Assembly (NCBI RefSeq): GCF_006874705.1
Contig: NZ_CP035382.1
Location: 2,480,001 to 2,544,000 of the forward strand
Length of the DNA stretch: 64,000 nucleotides
Origin: Leclercia adecarboxylata
GTDB lineage: Bacteria; Pseudomonadota; Gammaproteobacteria; Enterobacterales; Enterobacteriaceae
Reading direction: 5' to 3'
In this document: positions 28,236 to 39,932 of the stretch, piece after piece
Position numbering within the stretch: position 1 is the stretch's first letter
Layout: each line of letters begins with the position of its first letter
The notes under the pieces: generated by a model
Seen by the model: only the letters and a program-made list of their open reading frames with translations
Told to the model about the DNA's origin: nothing
Databases searched by the model: none
Translations under genes and position numbers: made by a program

Positions 28236-28853
28236 ATGAATACTAAAAAACTGACGATTTCGAAAACTCTGCTGGCGGTGATGATGGGTAGCGCTCTGGT
28301 ATGCGGTTCTGCAATGGCGGAAACCACGACCACGGATAAAGCGCAATCCGCAGCGAACACCGCAGGGGAAAAAATCGATAACTCTATGAATAAAGTCGGT
28401 AACTTCATGGACGACAGCTCTATCACAGCAAAAGTAAAAGCTGCACTGGTAGACGCTGATGATATCAAGAGCACCGATATTTCCGTAGAAACCGAGAAAA
28501 ACGTGGTCACGCTGAGTGGCTTTGTCGAAAGCCAGGCGCAGGCTGAAAAAGCCGTTGCCGTGGCGAAAAAGGTAGAGGGTGTGACCTCCGTCAGCGACAA
28601 ACTGCACGTGCGTGACGGCAAAGAGCAGTCCGCCAAAGGCTATGCCGGCGATACTGCAACCACCAGCGAAATCAAAGCTAAACTGTTAGCTGATGACATC
28701 GTGCCATCACGTAAAGTGAAGGTTGAAACCACCGACGGTGTGGTTCAGCTGAGCGGTACGGTGGATTCCAAGGCACAAAGTGACCGTGCCGAGAGCATCG
28801 CAAAAGCCATTGATGGCGTGAAAAGCGTTAAAAACGATCTGAAAGTTAAATAA
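28236..28853 (+). CDS. osmY: Osmotically inducible periplasmic protein OsmY
   Basis: A 205-residue protein with a signal peptide ([20 protein letters not shown], cleaved after AMA). The mature part has two BON domains, about residues 58-125 and 137-203, each with a DIVP/DDIK-type start and the VVTLSG or VVQLSG strand. The upstream in-frame Met at 28197 would add 13 residues before the signal and is not used. OsmY is a sigma-S-dependent periplasmic chaperone-like protein. Confidence 0.94.
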   Translation: MNTKKLTISKTLLAVMMGSALVCGSAMAETTTTDKAQSAANTAGEKIDNSMNKVGNFMDDSSITAKVKAALVDADDIKSTDISVETEKNVVTLSGFVESQAQAEKAVAVAKKVEGVTSVSDKLHVRDGKEQSAKGYAGDTATTSEIKAKLLADDIVPSRKVKVETTDGVVQLSGTVDSKAQSDRAESIAKAIDGVKSVKNDLKVK

Positions 28854-28867
28854 AACACGACAATCGT

Positions 28868-28889
28868 CCTTCTGGCTGAGGCCAGAAGG
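28868..28889 (+). terminator. Hairpin after osmY
   Basis: CCTTCTGGC-TGAG-GCCAGAAGG forms a perfect 9-bp stem 14 bp after the osmY stop. There is no T-run, so it may stabilise the osmY mRNA or act as a partial terminator. Confidence 0.5.
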
Positions 28890-28977
28890 CGAGATAAGAA
28901 TTACACCTTAGATATCGCCGTGAGCAACCTGAGCGCTCACCATGCGGTCGACATTAACTATGGTTAAGGAGAGTCTT

Positions 28978-29139
28978 ATGTTTCGTTGGGGCATTATTTT
29001 TCTGGTTATCGCGTTAATTGCCGCCGCTCTGGGTTTTGGTGGTCTGGCAGGTACAGCGGCGGGCGCGGCGAAAATTGTCTTCGTCGTCGGTATTATCCTG
29101 TTCCTGGTTAGCCTGTTCACCGGACGCCGTCGTCCATAG
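28978..29139 (+). CDS. ytjA: YtjA, DUF1328 small membrane protein
   Basis: A 53-residue protein, [20 protein letters not shown] and then a second membrane segment [20 protein letters not shown]. It is the DUF1328 family, two short helices with a basic end. The start at 28978 is chosen over an upstream Met because GGAGAG precedes it. Function is unknown; homologues are often sigma-S or stress induced. Confidence 0.9.
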
Positions 29140-29167
29140 CTCAGGTTATGGGTACGTTGACGAAAAA

Positions 29168-29195
29168 GGCTCATGCACAGCATGAGCCTTTTTTT
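29168..29195 (+). terminator. Terminator after ytjA
   Basis: GGCTCATGC-ACA-GCATGAGCC followed by seven T, with an A-run before it. A textbook intrinsic terminator. Confidence 0.92.
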
Positions 29196-29288
29196 ATGGC
29201 TGACGTTTGCCCGCATCCGATTTGAGTAAAACACCGGGTGTACGCTACTGTGTAGGGACAGAACAAATAAAAAAACAGGAAAGCAGAG

Positions 29289-30359
29289 GTGGGGCAGCGA
29301 ATTCCGGTAACGCTCGGCAACATTGCGCCGCTGGCGCTTAAACCTTTTCGACCAGGCCAGATTGCCCTGGTGTGTGAGGGCGGCGGACAGCGAGGGATCT
29401 TCACGGCTGGCGTGCTGGACGAATTTATGCGCGCGCAGTTTAATCCATTCGACCTCTATTTCGGCACCTCCGCCGGGGCGCAGAATCTCTCGGCCTACGT
29501 CTGCAATCAGCCGGGTTACGCCCGCAAAGTGATCATGCGCTACACCACTTCCCGCGATTTCTTCGATCCGCTGCGCTTTGTGCGCGGCGGAAATCTTATC
29601 GATCTCGACTGGCTGCTGGATGCTACCGCCAGTCAAATGCCGCTGGCGATGGACACCGCCTCGCGCCTGTTCGATACCGGAAAAGCTCTCTGGATGTGCG
29701 CCTGTCGCGGCGACGATTACTCGGCCAGCTATTTCTCCCCACAAAAAGAGAACTGGCTGGACATCCTTCGCGCCTCCAGCGCCATCCCCGGTTTCTACCG
29801 CACCGGCGCGGCGCTGGACGGCATCGCCTATCTGGACGGCGGGGTGAGCGACGCGATCCCGGTGCAGGAGGCGGCCCGACGCGGGGCCCAGACCATCGTG
29901 GTGATCCGCACCGTGCCATCGCAAATGTACTATACGCCGCAGTGGTTTAAGCGGATGGAGCGCTGGCTGGGCGACAGCAGCCTGCAACCGATGCTGAACC
30001 TGGTTGCACACCATGAGGCCAGCTACCACACCATCCAGCGCTTTATCGAGAAGCCGCCGGGCAAGCTCAGGATCTTTGAAATTTATCCCCCACGCCCGCT
30101 CAACAGCATGGCGCTGGGCAGCCGCATACCCGCCCTGCGGGACGACTACAAAACCGGGCGCCTGTGCGGGCGCTATTTCCTGGCCACGGTGGGCAAGCTG
30201 CTGGCCGAACGCCCGCCGCTGCGCCGCCATCAGCAGCTCATCACTCCCGCCCCGGTGGTGGTTCCCCCGGCGAGCGTGGCCAACGACGTGGTCACCACGC
30301 CGCTGGTGATTGCGCCTGAGGCCAATGACACCCTGTTTGATAACGAGGATCTGGCGTGA
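29289..30359 (+). CDS. yjjU: Patatin-like phospholipase YjjU
   Basis: A 356-residue serine hydrolase of the patatin family starting at GTG. The oxyanion motif CEGGGQRGIF, the nucleophile FGTSAGAQ and the aspartate YLDGGVSD are all present, so the Ser-Asp dyad is intact. The C-terminus is Pro/Val/Ala-rich. It is followed by yjjV with a 4-bp overlap, so the two are co-translated. The lipid substrate is not known. Confidence 0.92.
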   Translation: MGQRIPVTLGNIAPLALKPFRPGQIALVCEGGGQRGIFTAGVLDEFMRAQFNPFDLYFGTSAGAQNLSAYVCNQPGYARKVIMRYTTSRDFFDPLRFVRGGNLIDLDWLLDATASQMPLAMDTASRLFDTGKALWMCACRGDDYSASYFSPQKENWLDILRASSAIPGFYRTGAALDGIAYLDGGVSDAIPVQEAARRGAQTIVVIRTVPSQMYYTPQWFKRMERWLGDSSLQPMLNLVAHHEASYHTIQRFIEKPPGKLRIFEIYPPRPLNSMALGSRIPALRDDYKTGRLCGRYFLATVGKLLAERPPLRRHQQLITPAPVVVPPASVANDVVTTPLVIAPEANDTLFDNEDLA

Positions 30360-31138
30360 CTTACCGCTTTATCGATACCCATTGCCACTTTGATTTTCCT
30401 CCTTTTACCGACGATGAACCCGCCAGCATTCAGCGTGCCGCCGACGCGGGGGTAACGGCGATTGTGGTGCCGGCCATTGATGTGGCGAGCATCGATCGCG
30501 TTCTGCGTCTCGGTGCGCGCTTTCCTGCGCTCTATATGGCGCTGGGCCTGCATCCGATTGTGATCGAATCTCATCGCGACGAGCATCTTGACCAGCTGGA
30601 AGCGATCCTGGCGGCGCGACCGGAGAGGCTGGTGGCGGTGGGGGAGATCGGCCTCGATCTTTATCGGGAGGATCCCCACTTCGAACGTCAGGAGGCGATC
30701 CTCGACGCGCAGCTGAAGCTGGCGAAACGCTACGATCTGCCGGTGATCCTCCATTCCCGACGCACCCATGACAAACTGGCGATGCACCTTAAGCGCCAGG
30801 ATCTGCCGCGCACCGGGGTGGTACACGGCTTTGCCGGCAGCCTGCAGCAGGCGCAGCGCTTTGTGGAGATGGGGTATAAAATTGGCGTTGGCGGCACCAT
30901 CACCTATCCCCGGGCCAGTAAAACCCGGGATGTGATGGCGCAATTACCGCTTTCCGCCCTGCTGCTTGAAACGGATGCCCCCGACATGCCCCTCAACGGT
31001 TTTCAGGGCCAGCCTAACCGCCCTGAGCAGGCGGCGCGGGTGTTTGCCACCTTGTGCGAACTGCGTGACGAGCCCGCGGATGAGATCGCGGAGGCGTTGT
31101 TGAATAACACCCGCACGCTGTTCGATCTGCCGTTATAA
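30356..31138 (+). CDS. yjjV: TatD-family metal-dependent hydrolase YjjV
   Basis: A 260-residue TIM-barrel hydrolase. Metal ligands of the TatD family are visible: HCHFDFP at the start, [10 protein letters not shown], the [10 protein letters not shown] histidine and [10 protein letters not shown]. Such proteins are deoxyribonucleases or deacylases; the specific role of YjjV is unclear. It overlaps yjjU by 4 bp and converges on yjjW. Confidence 0.93.
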   Translation: MTYRFIDTHCHFDFPPFTDDEPASIQRAADAGVTAIVVPAIDVASIDRVLRLGARFPALYMALGLHPIVIESHRDEHLDQLEAILAARPERLVAVGEIGLDLYREDPHFERQEAILDAQLKLAKRYDLPVILHSRRTHDKLAMHLKRQDLPRTGVVHGFAGSLQQAQRFVEMGYKIGVGGTITYPRASKTRDVMAQLPLSALLLETDAPDMPLNGFQGQPNRPEQAARVFATLCELRDEPADEIAEALLNNTRTLFDLPL

Positions 31139-31993
31139 GTAGAGCGCCGGGCGGATCACCCTGATCCGCTCCCGCTCCAGCACCCCGGCCAGCGGTTCGA
31201 CATCCTCTGCCGTGGCGCTCCGCCAGTGCCGGGCTTCACCGTAGACGCCGTGCGCATGAAAGGCGTTGATCCGGACGGGCACGTCCCCTAACCGGCGGAT
31301 AAAAGCGGCCAGTTCCCGGCGGTGCGTCAGATAATCGCTGTGCTCCGGGATCGCCAGCAGACGCAGCTCGCTCAGCCGGTTGTGGGCGGCCAGCCAGCGG
31401 ATGCTGTGCTTGATGACGGTGTTGTCGCGCCCGGTCAGATAGCGGTGATGTTCATTGTCCCAGGCCTTGAGATCCAGCATCGCCCCGTCAAATACCGGGA
31501 GCAGTTTTTGCCAGCCGGTTTCGCTTAACAGGCCGTTGCTGTCTACCAGACAGGACAAATGCTGTAGCTGCGGATCGGCTTTCAGGGCAGTAAACAGCGC
31601 CACCAGAAACGGCAGCTGGGTGGTAGCTTCCCCGCCGCTGACGGTGATGCCGGAGATAAAGGGCGACACCTTGCGGACCTGCTCCATCACCTCCTCCACG
31701 CTTAAACGCAGCGCCATGGGCGTCGCCTGTTGCGGGCACATCTGCAGGCAGGTGTCGCACTGCTGGCAATGCGCATCATCCCACCAGACCCGACCGGCCT
31801 GAATGTTCAGTGCGTCATGCGGGCAGTGCGGTACGCAGGCGGCGCAGTCGTTGCATCGTCCTATCGTCCACGGATTGTGGCAGGTTTTGCAGCGCAGGTT
31901 ACAGCCCTGCAGAAACAGGGCCAGGCGACTGCCGGGCCCGTCGACGCAGGAGAACGGGATAACCTTACTGACTAAAGCGCATCTGTTGTTCAT
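31133..31993 (-). CDS. yjjW: Glycyl-radical enzyme activase YjjW
   Basis: A 286-residue radical-SAM protein. The SAM [4Fe-4S] motif C-x3-C-x2-C is in [13 protein letters not shown], and two more ferredoxin-type clusters follow ([14 protein letters not shown] and [14 protein letters not shown]). It is predicted to install the glycyl radical on YjjI, whose gene ends 29 bp inside the yjjW start. Tail to tail it overlaps yjjV by 6 bp. Confidence 0.92.
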   Translation of the reverse strand: MNNRCALVSKVIPFSCVDGPGSRLALFLQGCNLRCKTCHNPWTIGRCNDCAACVPHCPHDALNIQAGRVWWDDAHCQQCDTCLQMCPQQATPMALRLSVEEVMEQVRKVSPFISGITVSGGEATTQLPFLVALFTALKADPQLQHLSCLVDSNGLLSETGWQKLLPVFDGAMLDLKAWDNEHHRYLTGRDNTVIKHSIRWLAAHNRLSELRLLAIPEHSDYLTHRRELAAFIRRLGDVPVRINAFHAHGVYGEARHWRSATAEDVEPLAGVLERERIRVIRPALYL

Positions 31994-33515
31994 GGCTTAT
32001 CACGCGCGGCTGGCGCTCCAGGATACGGGTGTTGCGGGCGGCCTCTTCACCCAGCCAGGTGGTGTTGGTGCGTGAACCTTCGGCGCGGTATTTCTCCAGA
32101 TCGGAGAGACGCACCATATAGCCGGTGACGCGCACCAGATCGTTACCCGAGATATTGGCGCTGAACTCGCGCATCCCGGCGCGGAAGGCGCCCAGGCAGA
32201 GCTCCACCACCGCCTGCGGATTGCGCTTGATGGTTTCGTCCAGGGTCAGGATGTCGCTGATCCCGGCGTGATAGTGCCTGTGGTGCGGCGCCACCGCCAG
32301 CAGATGGCTGATGGGGTCGGGCTCCTCGCCATAGGGTAGGCGCGCCCCCGGCGTGGTGCCGACGTCAGAGCTGATCCCCGACTGGGCATGCAGCAGGGCG
32401 CGCTGCTTCCAGCCATGTCTGACCGGGGTATTTTCCACAAAGGCCGCCAGCTGCTCGCTGATGCGGTACCCCAGCGCGTTGGCCCGGTCGTCCTTGCCGT
32501 AGCGCCCCTTCATCCCGGCTTTTTCGCACAGCACGTTCACTGCCTCGGCCAGGCCATACATGCCAAACATCGGCACGAAACGGTCGGGATCGATCAACCC
32601 TTCCTTAACCAGGAAGCTATTCTCAAAGAAGCCGGATTGTTGGTACAGGACGTCGCAGCGGGCATCGATGATGGCGATCTGCTGCTGGCAGTAGTGCGGC
32701 AGCGTGCGGGTGAAGAAATCCTCCAGGGTATCGCTCCGATCGGCGATGGCTTTCAGGTTGAGGCGCACCAGAGTGCTGCCTCCGCCCGCCAGCGGCAGGG
32801 TGTTGTAACAGCTGACCACGCCAAAGCCATTTTTTGTGAAAATTTTATCATTTATCGGCCCGTTGGCGATATGGGGCTTGCTGCATTCGCAGATGTTGCT
32901 GGCTACCTCCAGCAGCAGATCGTCCGGGGTGATCGCCGGGTCATAAATAAAGGTCAGATTGGGGGAAACCTGCTTAAGCTCTGCATCGGCGCGCAAAATG
33001 GCGCGCGTCACCGGGCCGTCGGCCGGGCCAATATTGGCATGCACGAAGGCATCCGGCAAGGTGCGGTCGAGATAGCGCCAGAAACGTTTTATTCGAATAT
33101 CGATTTCTTCTTGTGTTAGAATTCTAACATACGGCTGCAACAGCGAATCGAGATGGCCAAGGAACACCGGCATGCCGGTCACGGACGGAACATGGTGGTA
33201 GAGGATGGTTAACAGCGACAGGGCATCGTCCAGATCCTGCGCCCCTTCCAGCTCCAGCCACTCCGAGCCCTGTTTCAGGAACAGCGCATAGTCGGGTAAC
33301 ACATAGCGCGGCTTGTACGGTGCGTGGCCCTCAAACATATCGCAGATAAATCCCGCCTCCAGCGCCTGACGCGCTTCAGGGGGAAGCGTCGGATAAGGCA
33401 GGTTGTTTTCCGCCTCCAGCGCCAGAAAGTGGCGTTTTTGTTCGGGGCTTAACACCGGGCTTGTCACAATTTTCTGGCAACGTTGTTGCAGGGCATCGGG
33501 GCTGGATGGGGACAT
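31965..33515 (-). CDS. yjjI: YjjI, uncharacterised glycyl-radical enzyme (DUF3029)
   Basis: A 516-residue protein. The C-terminal glycyl-radical segment is [13 protein letters not shown], close in form to the RVSGY loop of pyruvate formate-lyase, and a conserved cysteine lies in [13 protein letters not shown]. An earlier in-frame Met at 33539 is not used; [11 protein letters not shown] matches the family. Its activase gene yjjW overlaps it by 29 bp. The substrate is unknown, and expression should be anaerobic. It is divergent from the deo operon. Confidence 0.88.
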   Translation of the reverse strand: MSPSSPDALQQRCQKIVTSPVLSPEQKRHFLALEAENNLPYPTLPPEARQALEAGFICDMFEGHAPYKPRYVLPDYALFLKQGSEWLELEGAQDLDDALSLLTILYHHVPSVTGMPVFLGHLDSLLQPYVRILTQEEIDIRIKRFWRYLDRTLPDAFVHANIGPADGPVTRAILRADAELKQVSPNLTFIYDPAITPDDLLLEVASNICECSKPHIANGPINDKIFTKNGFGVVSCYNTLPLAGGGSTLVRLNLKAIADRSDTLEDFFTRTLPHYCQQQIAIIDARCDVLYQQSGFFENSFLVKEGLIDPDRFVPMFGMYGLAEAVNVLCEKAGMKGRYGKDDRANALGYRISEQLAAFVENTPVRHGWKQRALLHAQSGISSDVGTTPGARLPYGEEPDPISHLLAVAPHHRHYHAGISDILTLDETIKRNPQAVVELCLGAFRAGMREFSANISGNDLVRVTGYMVRLSDLEKYRAEGSRTNTTWLGEEAARNTRILERQPRVISHEQQMRFSQ

Positions 33516-33683
33516 GGTCGCTTCCTTATTCTTCTGCAATGATGGGGAAGGATTGTAGAAAGAGTCCCGTCGGCCGCCTTTGATCCTGCGCGTGTGCCTG
33601 ACGCTTTAATCAGCAGTTGTAGCGAAATTATTTGAAGTTGATCTCATTATGGTTATGCAAATTTGTACGCATATTTCATTAAC

Positions 33684-33699
33684 TGTGATGAATGTCGAA
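33684..33699 (+). promoter_or_regulatory. CRP site of the deo promoter
   Basis: TGTGATGAATGTCGAA matches the position and left half of the deoP2 CRP site in E. coli. The right half is poor. A second, weaker CRP-like site (GTTATGCAAATTTGTA) lies about 35 bp further up, as in the E. coli CytR/CRP arrangement. Confidence 0.65.
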
Positions 33700-33716
33700 G
33701 TGAGAATGCGGGTGGA

Positions 33717-33732
33717 TGTTAGAATACTCACA
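33717..33732. promoter_or_regulatory. DeoR operator of the deo operon
   Basis: TGTTAGAATACTCACA differs by one base from the palindromic E. coli DeoR operator (TGTTAGAATACTAACA). It lies 45 bp before deoC at the expected place. Confidence 0.85.
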
Positions 33733-33776
33733 GACCCGCAAGGTAAAATTTTACGGCTATACGCCGGGAGAATGTT

Positions 33777-34556
33777 ATGACCGATTTAACCGCAAGCAGC
33801 CTGCGCGCCCTGAAACTGATGGATCTGACCACCCTGAATGACGACGACACCAACGAGAAAGTGATCGCCCTGTGTCATCAGGCGAAAACCGCAGTGGGTA
33901 ACACCGCCGCTGTCTGTATCTATCCGCGCTTCATTCCGATCGCGCGTAAAACCCTGAAAGAGCAGGGGACGCCGGACGTGCGCATCGCGACCGTCACTAA
34001 CTTCCCGCACGGTAACGACGATATCGAGATCGCGCTGGCAGAGACCCGCGCCGCTATCGCTTACGGTGCTGACGAAGTGGACGTGGTCTTCCCGTACCGC
34101 GCGCTGATCGCGGGTAACGAGCAGGTAGGCTTCGATCTGGTGAAAGCCTGTAAAGAGGCTTGCGCTGCGGCAAACGTGCTGCTGAAAGTGATCATCGAAA
34201 CCGGCGAGCTGAAAGAAGAAGCGCTGATTCGTAAAGCGTCTGAAATCTCCATCAAAGCGGGTGCTGATTTTATCAAAACCTCTACCGGTAAAGTGCCGGT
34301 CAACGCCACCCCGGAAAGCGCACGCATCATGATGGAAGTGATCCGCGATATGGGCGTGGAAAAAACCGTAGGTTTCAAACCGGCGGGCGGCGTGCGTACC
34401 GCTGAAGATGCGCAGCAGTTCCTGGCGATTGCCGACGAGCTGTTCGGTGCCGACTGGGCTGACTCCCGTCACTACCGCTTTGGTGCCTCCAGCCTGCTGG
34501 CCAGCCTGCTGAAAGCGCTGGGTCACGGCGACGGTAAGAGCGCAAGCAGCTACTAA
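33777..34556 (+). CDS. deoC: Deoxyribose-phosphate aldolase
   Basis: A 259-residue class I aldolase that splits 2-deoxyribose 5-phosphate to acetaldehyde and glyceraldehyde 3-phosphate. The Schiff-base lysine is Lys167 in FIKTSTGK, with Asp102 (EVDVVFP) and Lys201 (VGFKPAGGV) also in place. It is the first gene of deoCABD. Confidence 0.97.
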   Translation: MTDLTASSLRALKLMDLTTLNDDDTNEKVIALCHQAKTAVGNTAAVCIYPRFIPIARKTLKEQGTPDVRIATVTNFPHGNDDIEIALAETRAAIAYGADEVDVVFPYRALIAGNEQVGFDLVKACKEACAAANVLLKVIIETGELKEEALIRKASEISIKAGADFIKTSTGKVPVNATPESARIMMEVIRDMGVEKTVGFKPAGGVRTAEDAQQFLAIADELFGADWADSRHYRFGASSLLASLLKALGHGDGKSASSY

Positions 34557-34566
34557 GATTTGAATT

Positions 34567-34596
34567 GCCGGGTGGCGCGACGCCCACCCGGCCTAC
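34567..34596 (+). repeat. Single REP between deoC and deoA
   Basis: GCCGGGTGGCGCGACGCCCA followed by CCCGGCCTAC forms one REP hairpin in the 55-bp gap. It could adjust the relative amounts of deoC and deoA mRNA. Confidence 0.85.
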
Positions 34597-34611
34597 TTTC
34601 GGGAGGTTACC

Positions 34612-35934
34612 GTGTTTCTCGCACAAGAAATTATTCGTAAAAAACGTGATGGTCATGCTTTAAGCGACGAAGAGATCCGTTTCTTTATCAACGGCATTCG
34701 CGACAATACCATCTCTGAAGGGCAGATTGCGGCCCTGGCGATGACCATTTTCTTCCACGATATGGCGATGCCGGAGCGCGTGTCGCTGACCATGGCGATG
34801 CGGGATTCAGGAACCGTTCTGGACTGGAAGAGCCTTAACCTCAATGGCCCAATCGTGGATAAACACTCCACCGGCGGCGTGGGGGATGTCACCTCGCTGA
34901 TGCTGGGGCCAATGGTCGCTGCCTGCGGCGGCTATATTCCGATGATCTCCGGGCGCGGCCTTGGCCATACCGGCGGCACGCTCGACAAACTGGAAGCCAT
35001 TCCGGGCTTCGATATCTTCCCGGATGACAATCGCTTCCGCGAAATTATTAAGGACGTTGGTGTGGCAATTATCGGCCAGACCAGCTCCCTCGCCCCGGCG
35101 GATAAGCGTTTTTACGCCACGCGTGACATTACCGCGACCGTCGACTCCATCCCGCTGATCACCGCCTCTATCCTCGCCAAGAAGCTGGCTGAAGGGCTGG
35201 ATGCGCTGGTAATGGACGTGAAAGTGGGCAGCGGCGCCTTTATGCCGACCTATGAACTCTCTTCCGCACTGGCCGAAGCGATCGTTGGCGTCTCCAACGG
35301 TGCAGGCGTGCGCACCACCGCGCTGCTCACCGACATGAACCAGGTTCTGGCCTCCAGCGCCGGTAACGCCGTCGAAGTGCGCGAAGCGGTGCAGTTCCTG
35401 ACCGGCGAATACCGTAACCCGCGTCTGTTCGACGTGACCATGGCGCTGTGCGTCGAGATGCTGATCTCAGGCAACCTGGCGAAAGATGACGCCGAAGCCC
35501 GCGCCAAACTGCAGGCGGTGCTGGGTAACGGCAAAGCGGCCGATATCTTTGGCCGGATGGTCGCCGCGCAGAAAGGCCCAACCGACTTCGTGGAAAACTA
35601 CGCCAAATACCTGCCGACCGCGATGCTCAGCAAAGCGGTGTACGCGGACACCGAAGGCTTTGTCTCGGCGATGGACACCCGCGCGCTGGGTATGGCGGTC
35701 GTTTCGATGGGCGGCGGTCGTCGTCAGGCCTCCGACACCATTGATTACAGCGTTGGCTTCACCGAGATGGCCCGTCTGGGCGACAGCGTTGACGGTCAAC
35801 GTCCGCTGGCGGTGATCCACGCGAAAGATGAAAACAGCTGGCAGGATGCGGCGAAAGCCGTGAAAGCGGCCATCACCCTGGCAGATAAAGCGCCAGAAAG
35901 CACACCGACCGTCTATCGTCGCATTACCGAATAG
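34612..35934 (+). CDS. deoA: Thymidine phosphorylase
   Basis: A 440-residue enzyme starting at GTG. The family signature [13 protein letters not shown] and the [16 protein letters not shown] loop are intact, with the phosphate-site [20 protein letters not shown]. It converts thymidine and phosphate to thymine and deoxyribose 1-phosphate. GGGAGG lies 7 bp upstream of the GTG. Confidence 0.97.
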   Translation: MFLAQEIIRKKRDGHALSDEEIRFFINGIRDNTISEGQIAALAMTIFFHDMAMPERVSLTMAMRDSGTVLDWKSLNLNGPIVDKHSTGGVGDVTSLMLGPMVAACGGYIPMISGRGLGHTGGTLDKLEAIPGFDIFPDDNRFREIIKDVGVAIIGQTSSLAPADKRFYATRDITATVDSIPLITASILAKKLAEGLDALVMDVKVGSGAFMPTYELSSALAEAIVGVSNGAGVRTTALLTDMNQVLASSAGNAVEVREAVQFLTGEYRNPRLFDVTMALCVEMLISGNLAKDDAEARAKLQAVLGNGKAADIFGRMVAAQKGPTDFVENYAKYLPTAMLSKAVYADTEGFVSAMDTRALGMAVVSMGGGRRQASDTIDYSVGFTEMARLGDSVDGQRPLAVIHAKDENSWQDAAKAVKAAITLADKAPESTPTVYRRITE

Positions 35935-35964
35935 CGGTATACTGATCTGATCGCTTTTTTATGA

Positions 35965-37209
<1,245 letters not shown>

Positions 37210-37216
37210 TGTCATT

Positions 37217-37284
37217 GCCGGGTGGCGGCTGCGCCTTACCCGGCCTACAAAACCGTAGGCCCGGTAAGCGAAGCGCCACCGGGC
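37217..37284. repeat. REP inverted pair between deoB and deoD
   Basis: GCCGGGTGGCGGC...ACCCGGCCTAC is followed by an inverted copy (GTAGGCCCGGTAAGCGAAGC, then GCCACCGGGC). It fills most of the gap inside the operon. Confidence 0.88.
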
Positions 37285-37313
37285 AAAAAAATTCAAATTA
37301 AAAGGAACTGAAG

Positions 37314-38036
37314 ATGGCAACTCCTCACATTAATGCAGAGATGGGTGATTTCGCTGACGTCGTATTGATGCCTGGCGACCCGCTGCGCGCGAAGCACATT
37401 GCAGAAACCTTCCTCGAAGACGTGCGTGAAGTGAACAACGTGCGCGGCATGCTGGGCTTCACCGGGACTTACAAAGGCCGCAAAATCTCCGTAATGGGCC
37501 ACGGTATGGGTATCCCATCCTGCTCCATCTACACCAAAGAGCTGATCACCGATTTCGGCGTGAAGAAAATCATCCGCGTGGGCTCCTGTGGCGCCGTGCG
37601 TATGGACGTTAAGCTGCGTGACATCGTTATCGGCATGGGTGCCTGCACCGATTCCAAAGTTAACCGCATGCGTTTCAAAGATCATGACTTCGCGGCGATT
37701 GCAGACTTCGGCATGGTGCGTGACGCGGTTGACGCTGCCAAAGCGCTGGGCGTTGAAGCACGCGTGGGTAACATCTTCTCTGCGGACCTGTTCTACGCGC
37801 CGGACGGCGGCGAGATGTTCGACGTGATGGAGAAATACGGCATCCTGGGCGTGGAAATGGAAGCGGCAGGCATCTACGGTGTGGCGGCTGAGTTCGGTGC
37901 GAAAGCCCTGACCATCTGCACCGTGTCTGACCATATCCGTACTCACGAGCAGACCACTGCCGCTGAGCGTCAGACCACTTTCAACGACATGATCAAAATC
38001 GCGCTGGAATCCGTTCTGCTGGGCGATAAAGAGTAA
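37314..38036 (+). CDS. deoD: Purine nucleoside phosphorylase
   Basis: A 240-residue hexameric-type phosphorylase. The phosphate-binding [15 protein letters not shown] and the active-site segment [15 protein letters not shown] are intact, as is the family signature [12 protein letters not shown]. It cleaves purine (deoxy)nucleosides. It is last in the operon and followed by a REP and terminator. Confidence 0.97.
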   Translation: MATPHINAEMGDFADVVLMPGDPLRAKHIAETFLEDVREVNNVRGMLGFTGTYKGRKISVMGHGMGIPSCSIYTKELITDFGVKKIIRVGSCGAVRMDVKLRDIVIGMGACTDSKVNRMRFKDHDFAAIADFGMVRDAVDAAKALGVEARVGNIFSADLFYAPDGGEMFDVMEKYGILGVEMEAAGIYGVAAEFGAKALTICTVSDHIRTHEQTTAAERQTTFNDMIKIALESVLLGDKE

Positions 38037-38046
38037 GAGCTGTTGT

Positions 38047-38078
38047 GCCGGGTGGCGGCTTCGTCTTACCCGGCCTAC
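38047..38078 (+). repeat. Single REP after deoD
   Basis: GCCGGGTGGCGGC...ACCCGGCCTAC lies 11 bp after the deoD stop and just before the terminator. Confidence 0.85.
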
Positions 38079-38087
38079 GGTTTACAG

Positions 38088-38109
38088 GCCCGCGTCAGCG
38101 GGCTTTTTT
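38088..38109 (+). terminator. Terminator of the deo operon
   Basis: GCCCGC-GTCA-GCGGGC followed by TTTTTT. It also lies just before the end of the convergent lplA gene. Confidence 0.88.
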
Positions 38110-38110
38110 A

Positions 38111-39127
38111 TTACCGCACCGCCCGCGCAATCCAGGCCGACAGCTCCCGCAACTCCATCTCCTGCTCCGGGAAATCGCCGATCAACGCATCGCACGCCTG
38201 CTGCAGCATATCCGCCCGGTACAAACAGCCCTGCAGACGGGCCGCAAGGGCTTCTAACGGGGCCGGGTTCAGGCTGTCGGTAAACACCTGCGTGCGGGTG
38301 ATGTGACCCTTCTCGACGTCGAAGTGCAGCTCCACGCCGCCCCAGGTGAAACGCTCATCCAGCAGATGCGAGAAGGCGGGGGCCTGGCCGAAGTTCCACT
38401 CCCAGCTGCTCTGGCGGGCAAAGGTCTCAGCGAAGTTTGGCAGATCCGGCGTCTTGTCCGGGGAGATCACTTCCGCTTCCACGCGTTCGCCATAGTGGGC
38501 GAAAAATGCCTCGCGGATCGCGTCGCAGATCTGGTCGTGGGTCACGCCCGGCAGCAGATCCACCAGATTCGCCACCCGGCCGCGCACGGAAGTGATACCT
38601 TTGGCCTGCAGCTTTTTCTGGTCGGGATTGAGGTAGTTTGCCAGGCGGCTGAGATCGGCGTTCAGCAGCAGGGTGCCGTGGTGGAAACCGCGGTCCATGG
38701 TTTCGCGATAGGCCGATCCGGAGACCTTCCGGTCACCTTCTGGGGTTTTCACCACCAGGTCATTGCGCCCGGACGCTTCCGCCGTCGCCCCCAGCGCCTG
38801 TAGTGCGCTAAGCACGATGTTGGTGGAGATGGTTTTGTCGTACTCCGGCTTCCCCGCCATAAAGGTAAAGCAGGTATTGCCGAGGTCGTGGAACACCGCG
38901 CCGCCGCCGCTGCTGCGACGCGCCAGGCGCACGTTGTCCTCTTCCATGCGTCGCGTGTTGCACTCTTTCCACGGGTTTTGCGCCCGGCCAATGACCACCG
39001 TATCGGCGTTGCGCCACAGGAACAGCACCCGCTGCGTGGCGGGCATCTGGCGAAAGATGCACTCTTCCACCGCAAGGTTAAACCAGGGATCGTAAGAGTC
39101 AGAGATAAGCAGGCGTAACGTCGTCAT
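38111..39127 (-). CDS. lplA: Lipoate-protein ligase A
   Basis: A 338-residue enzyme that adenylates lipoate and attaches it to E2 and H proteins. The lipoate-site [15 protein letters not shown] segment and the [11 protein letters not shown] stretch are clear. Length equals the E. coli enzyme, with the large N-domain and small C-domain. In E. coli K-12 yjjJ lies between deoD and lplA; here it is missing. Confidence 0.95.
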   Translation of the reverse strand: MTTLRLLISDSYDPWFNLAVEECIFRQMPATQRVLFLWRNADTVVIGRAQNPWKECNTRRMEEDNVRLARRSSGGGAVFHDLGNTCFTFMAGKPEYDKTISTNIVLSALQALGATAEASGRNDLVVKTPEGDRKVSGSAYRETMDRGFHHGTLLLNADLSRLANYLNPDQKKLQAKGITSVRGRVANLVDLLPGVTHDQICDAIREAFFAHYGERVEAEVISPDKTPDLPNFAETFARQSSWEWNFGQAPAFSHLLDERFTWGGVELHFDVEKGHITRTQVFTDSLNPAPLEALAARLQGCLYRADMLQQACDALIGDFPEQEMELRELSAWIARAVR

Positions 39128-39166
39128 GGCAAAGTTCCTTTTCTGAATCGTCTGGCTACTTTAACA

Positions 39167-39811
39167 CTATTCCTTCTTGTCACTCTCTTCCTCTTCGGGC
39201 ACCGACTTGCTGGCGGTAAGCAGGAACGGCGACTGCTGCCAGCGGGTGCGTTTGCCCTGCAATAGCGTGCGGGTCAGCACCACGCCAATCGCCAGCGACA
39301 GCAGCAGCATCAGGCGCAGGATGTTGGTGGTGTTATCCACCTGTTTTGCCTCGGTGGCCAGGGTATGGGTGTCGAGGGTCAGACGCAGGTAGCCGAGCGG
39401 GCCGTTTTTGCCCTGAATCGGCTCCACCAGCTGCTGATTAAAGTAGCCGCCGGCTTTTTTACCGTCCAGCGCCAGCCTGTCGCGCACCTCGACATGCTCG
39501 CCTGCCCGGGCGATCAGCTCGCCTTCATTGTCATAGACGCTGGCATCGAGGATGCGGCTCTCGTCGGTCAGCAACCGCAGCACCTGCGCAATGCGCTTTT
39601 CATCCGGCGTTTCGGTACGCATCAACGGGGCGATGTTGAGCGACACCTGGCGCGCCAGGGTATGCGCCAGCTCTTCAAGCTGCGGGTTACGCTGGCGTTG
39701 GTGATTCTGGCTGAACCAGGATGCGCCCTGCATCAGCGCCACTAACAGGGCCAGACAGGAGAGGACAATCACGGCACGATGAAGCCGGAATTTCAGTTTT
39801 GCACGAGCCAT
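39167..39811 (-). CDS. ytjB: YtjB (Smp), membrane protein
   Basis: A 214-residue inner-membrane protein with an N-terminal helix (VIVLSCLALLVALMQGASWF), a periplasmic domain and a second helix near residues 165-185 (MLLLSLAIGVVLTRTLL). This resembles the sensor part of a histidine kinase without the kinase. The C-terminus is Glu/Lys-rich. It is the SMP_2/Smp family; function unknown. It is divergent from serB. Confidence 0.9.
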   Translation of the reverse strand: MARAKLKFRLHRAVIVLSCLALLVALMQGASWFSQNHQRQRNPQLEELAHTLARQVSLNIAPLMRTETPDEKRIAQVLRLLTDESRILDASVYDNEGELIARAGEHVEVRDRLALDGKKAGGYFNQQLVEPIQGKNGPLGYLRLTLDTHTLATEAKQVDNTTNILRLMLLLSLAIGVVLTRTLLQGKRTRWQQSPFLLTASKSVPEEEESDKKE

Positions 39812-39932
39812 ATTCCACCTGCTGAAAATTTTCGGGGTTAATGTTGCCAGAAGTGATGGTTACAAGGTAGCCTCATGCGTTATTTTCCCCCCCTGGATGA
39901 TTCCCGGCGCGAACGATTTTACAGGAGCTTTA

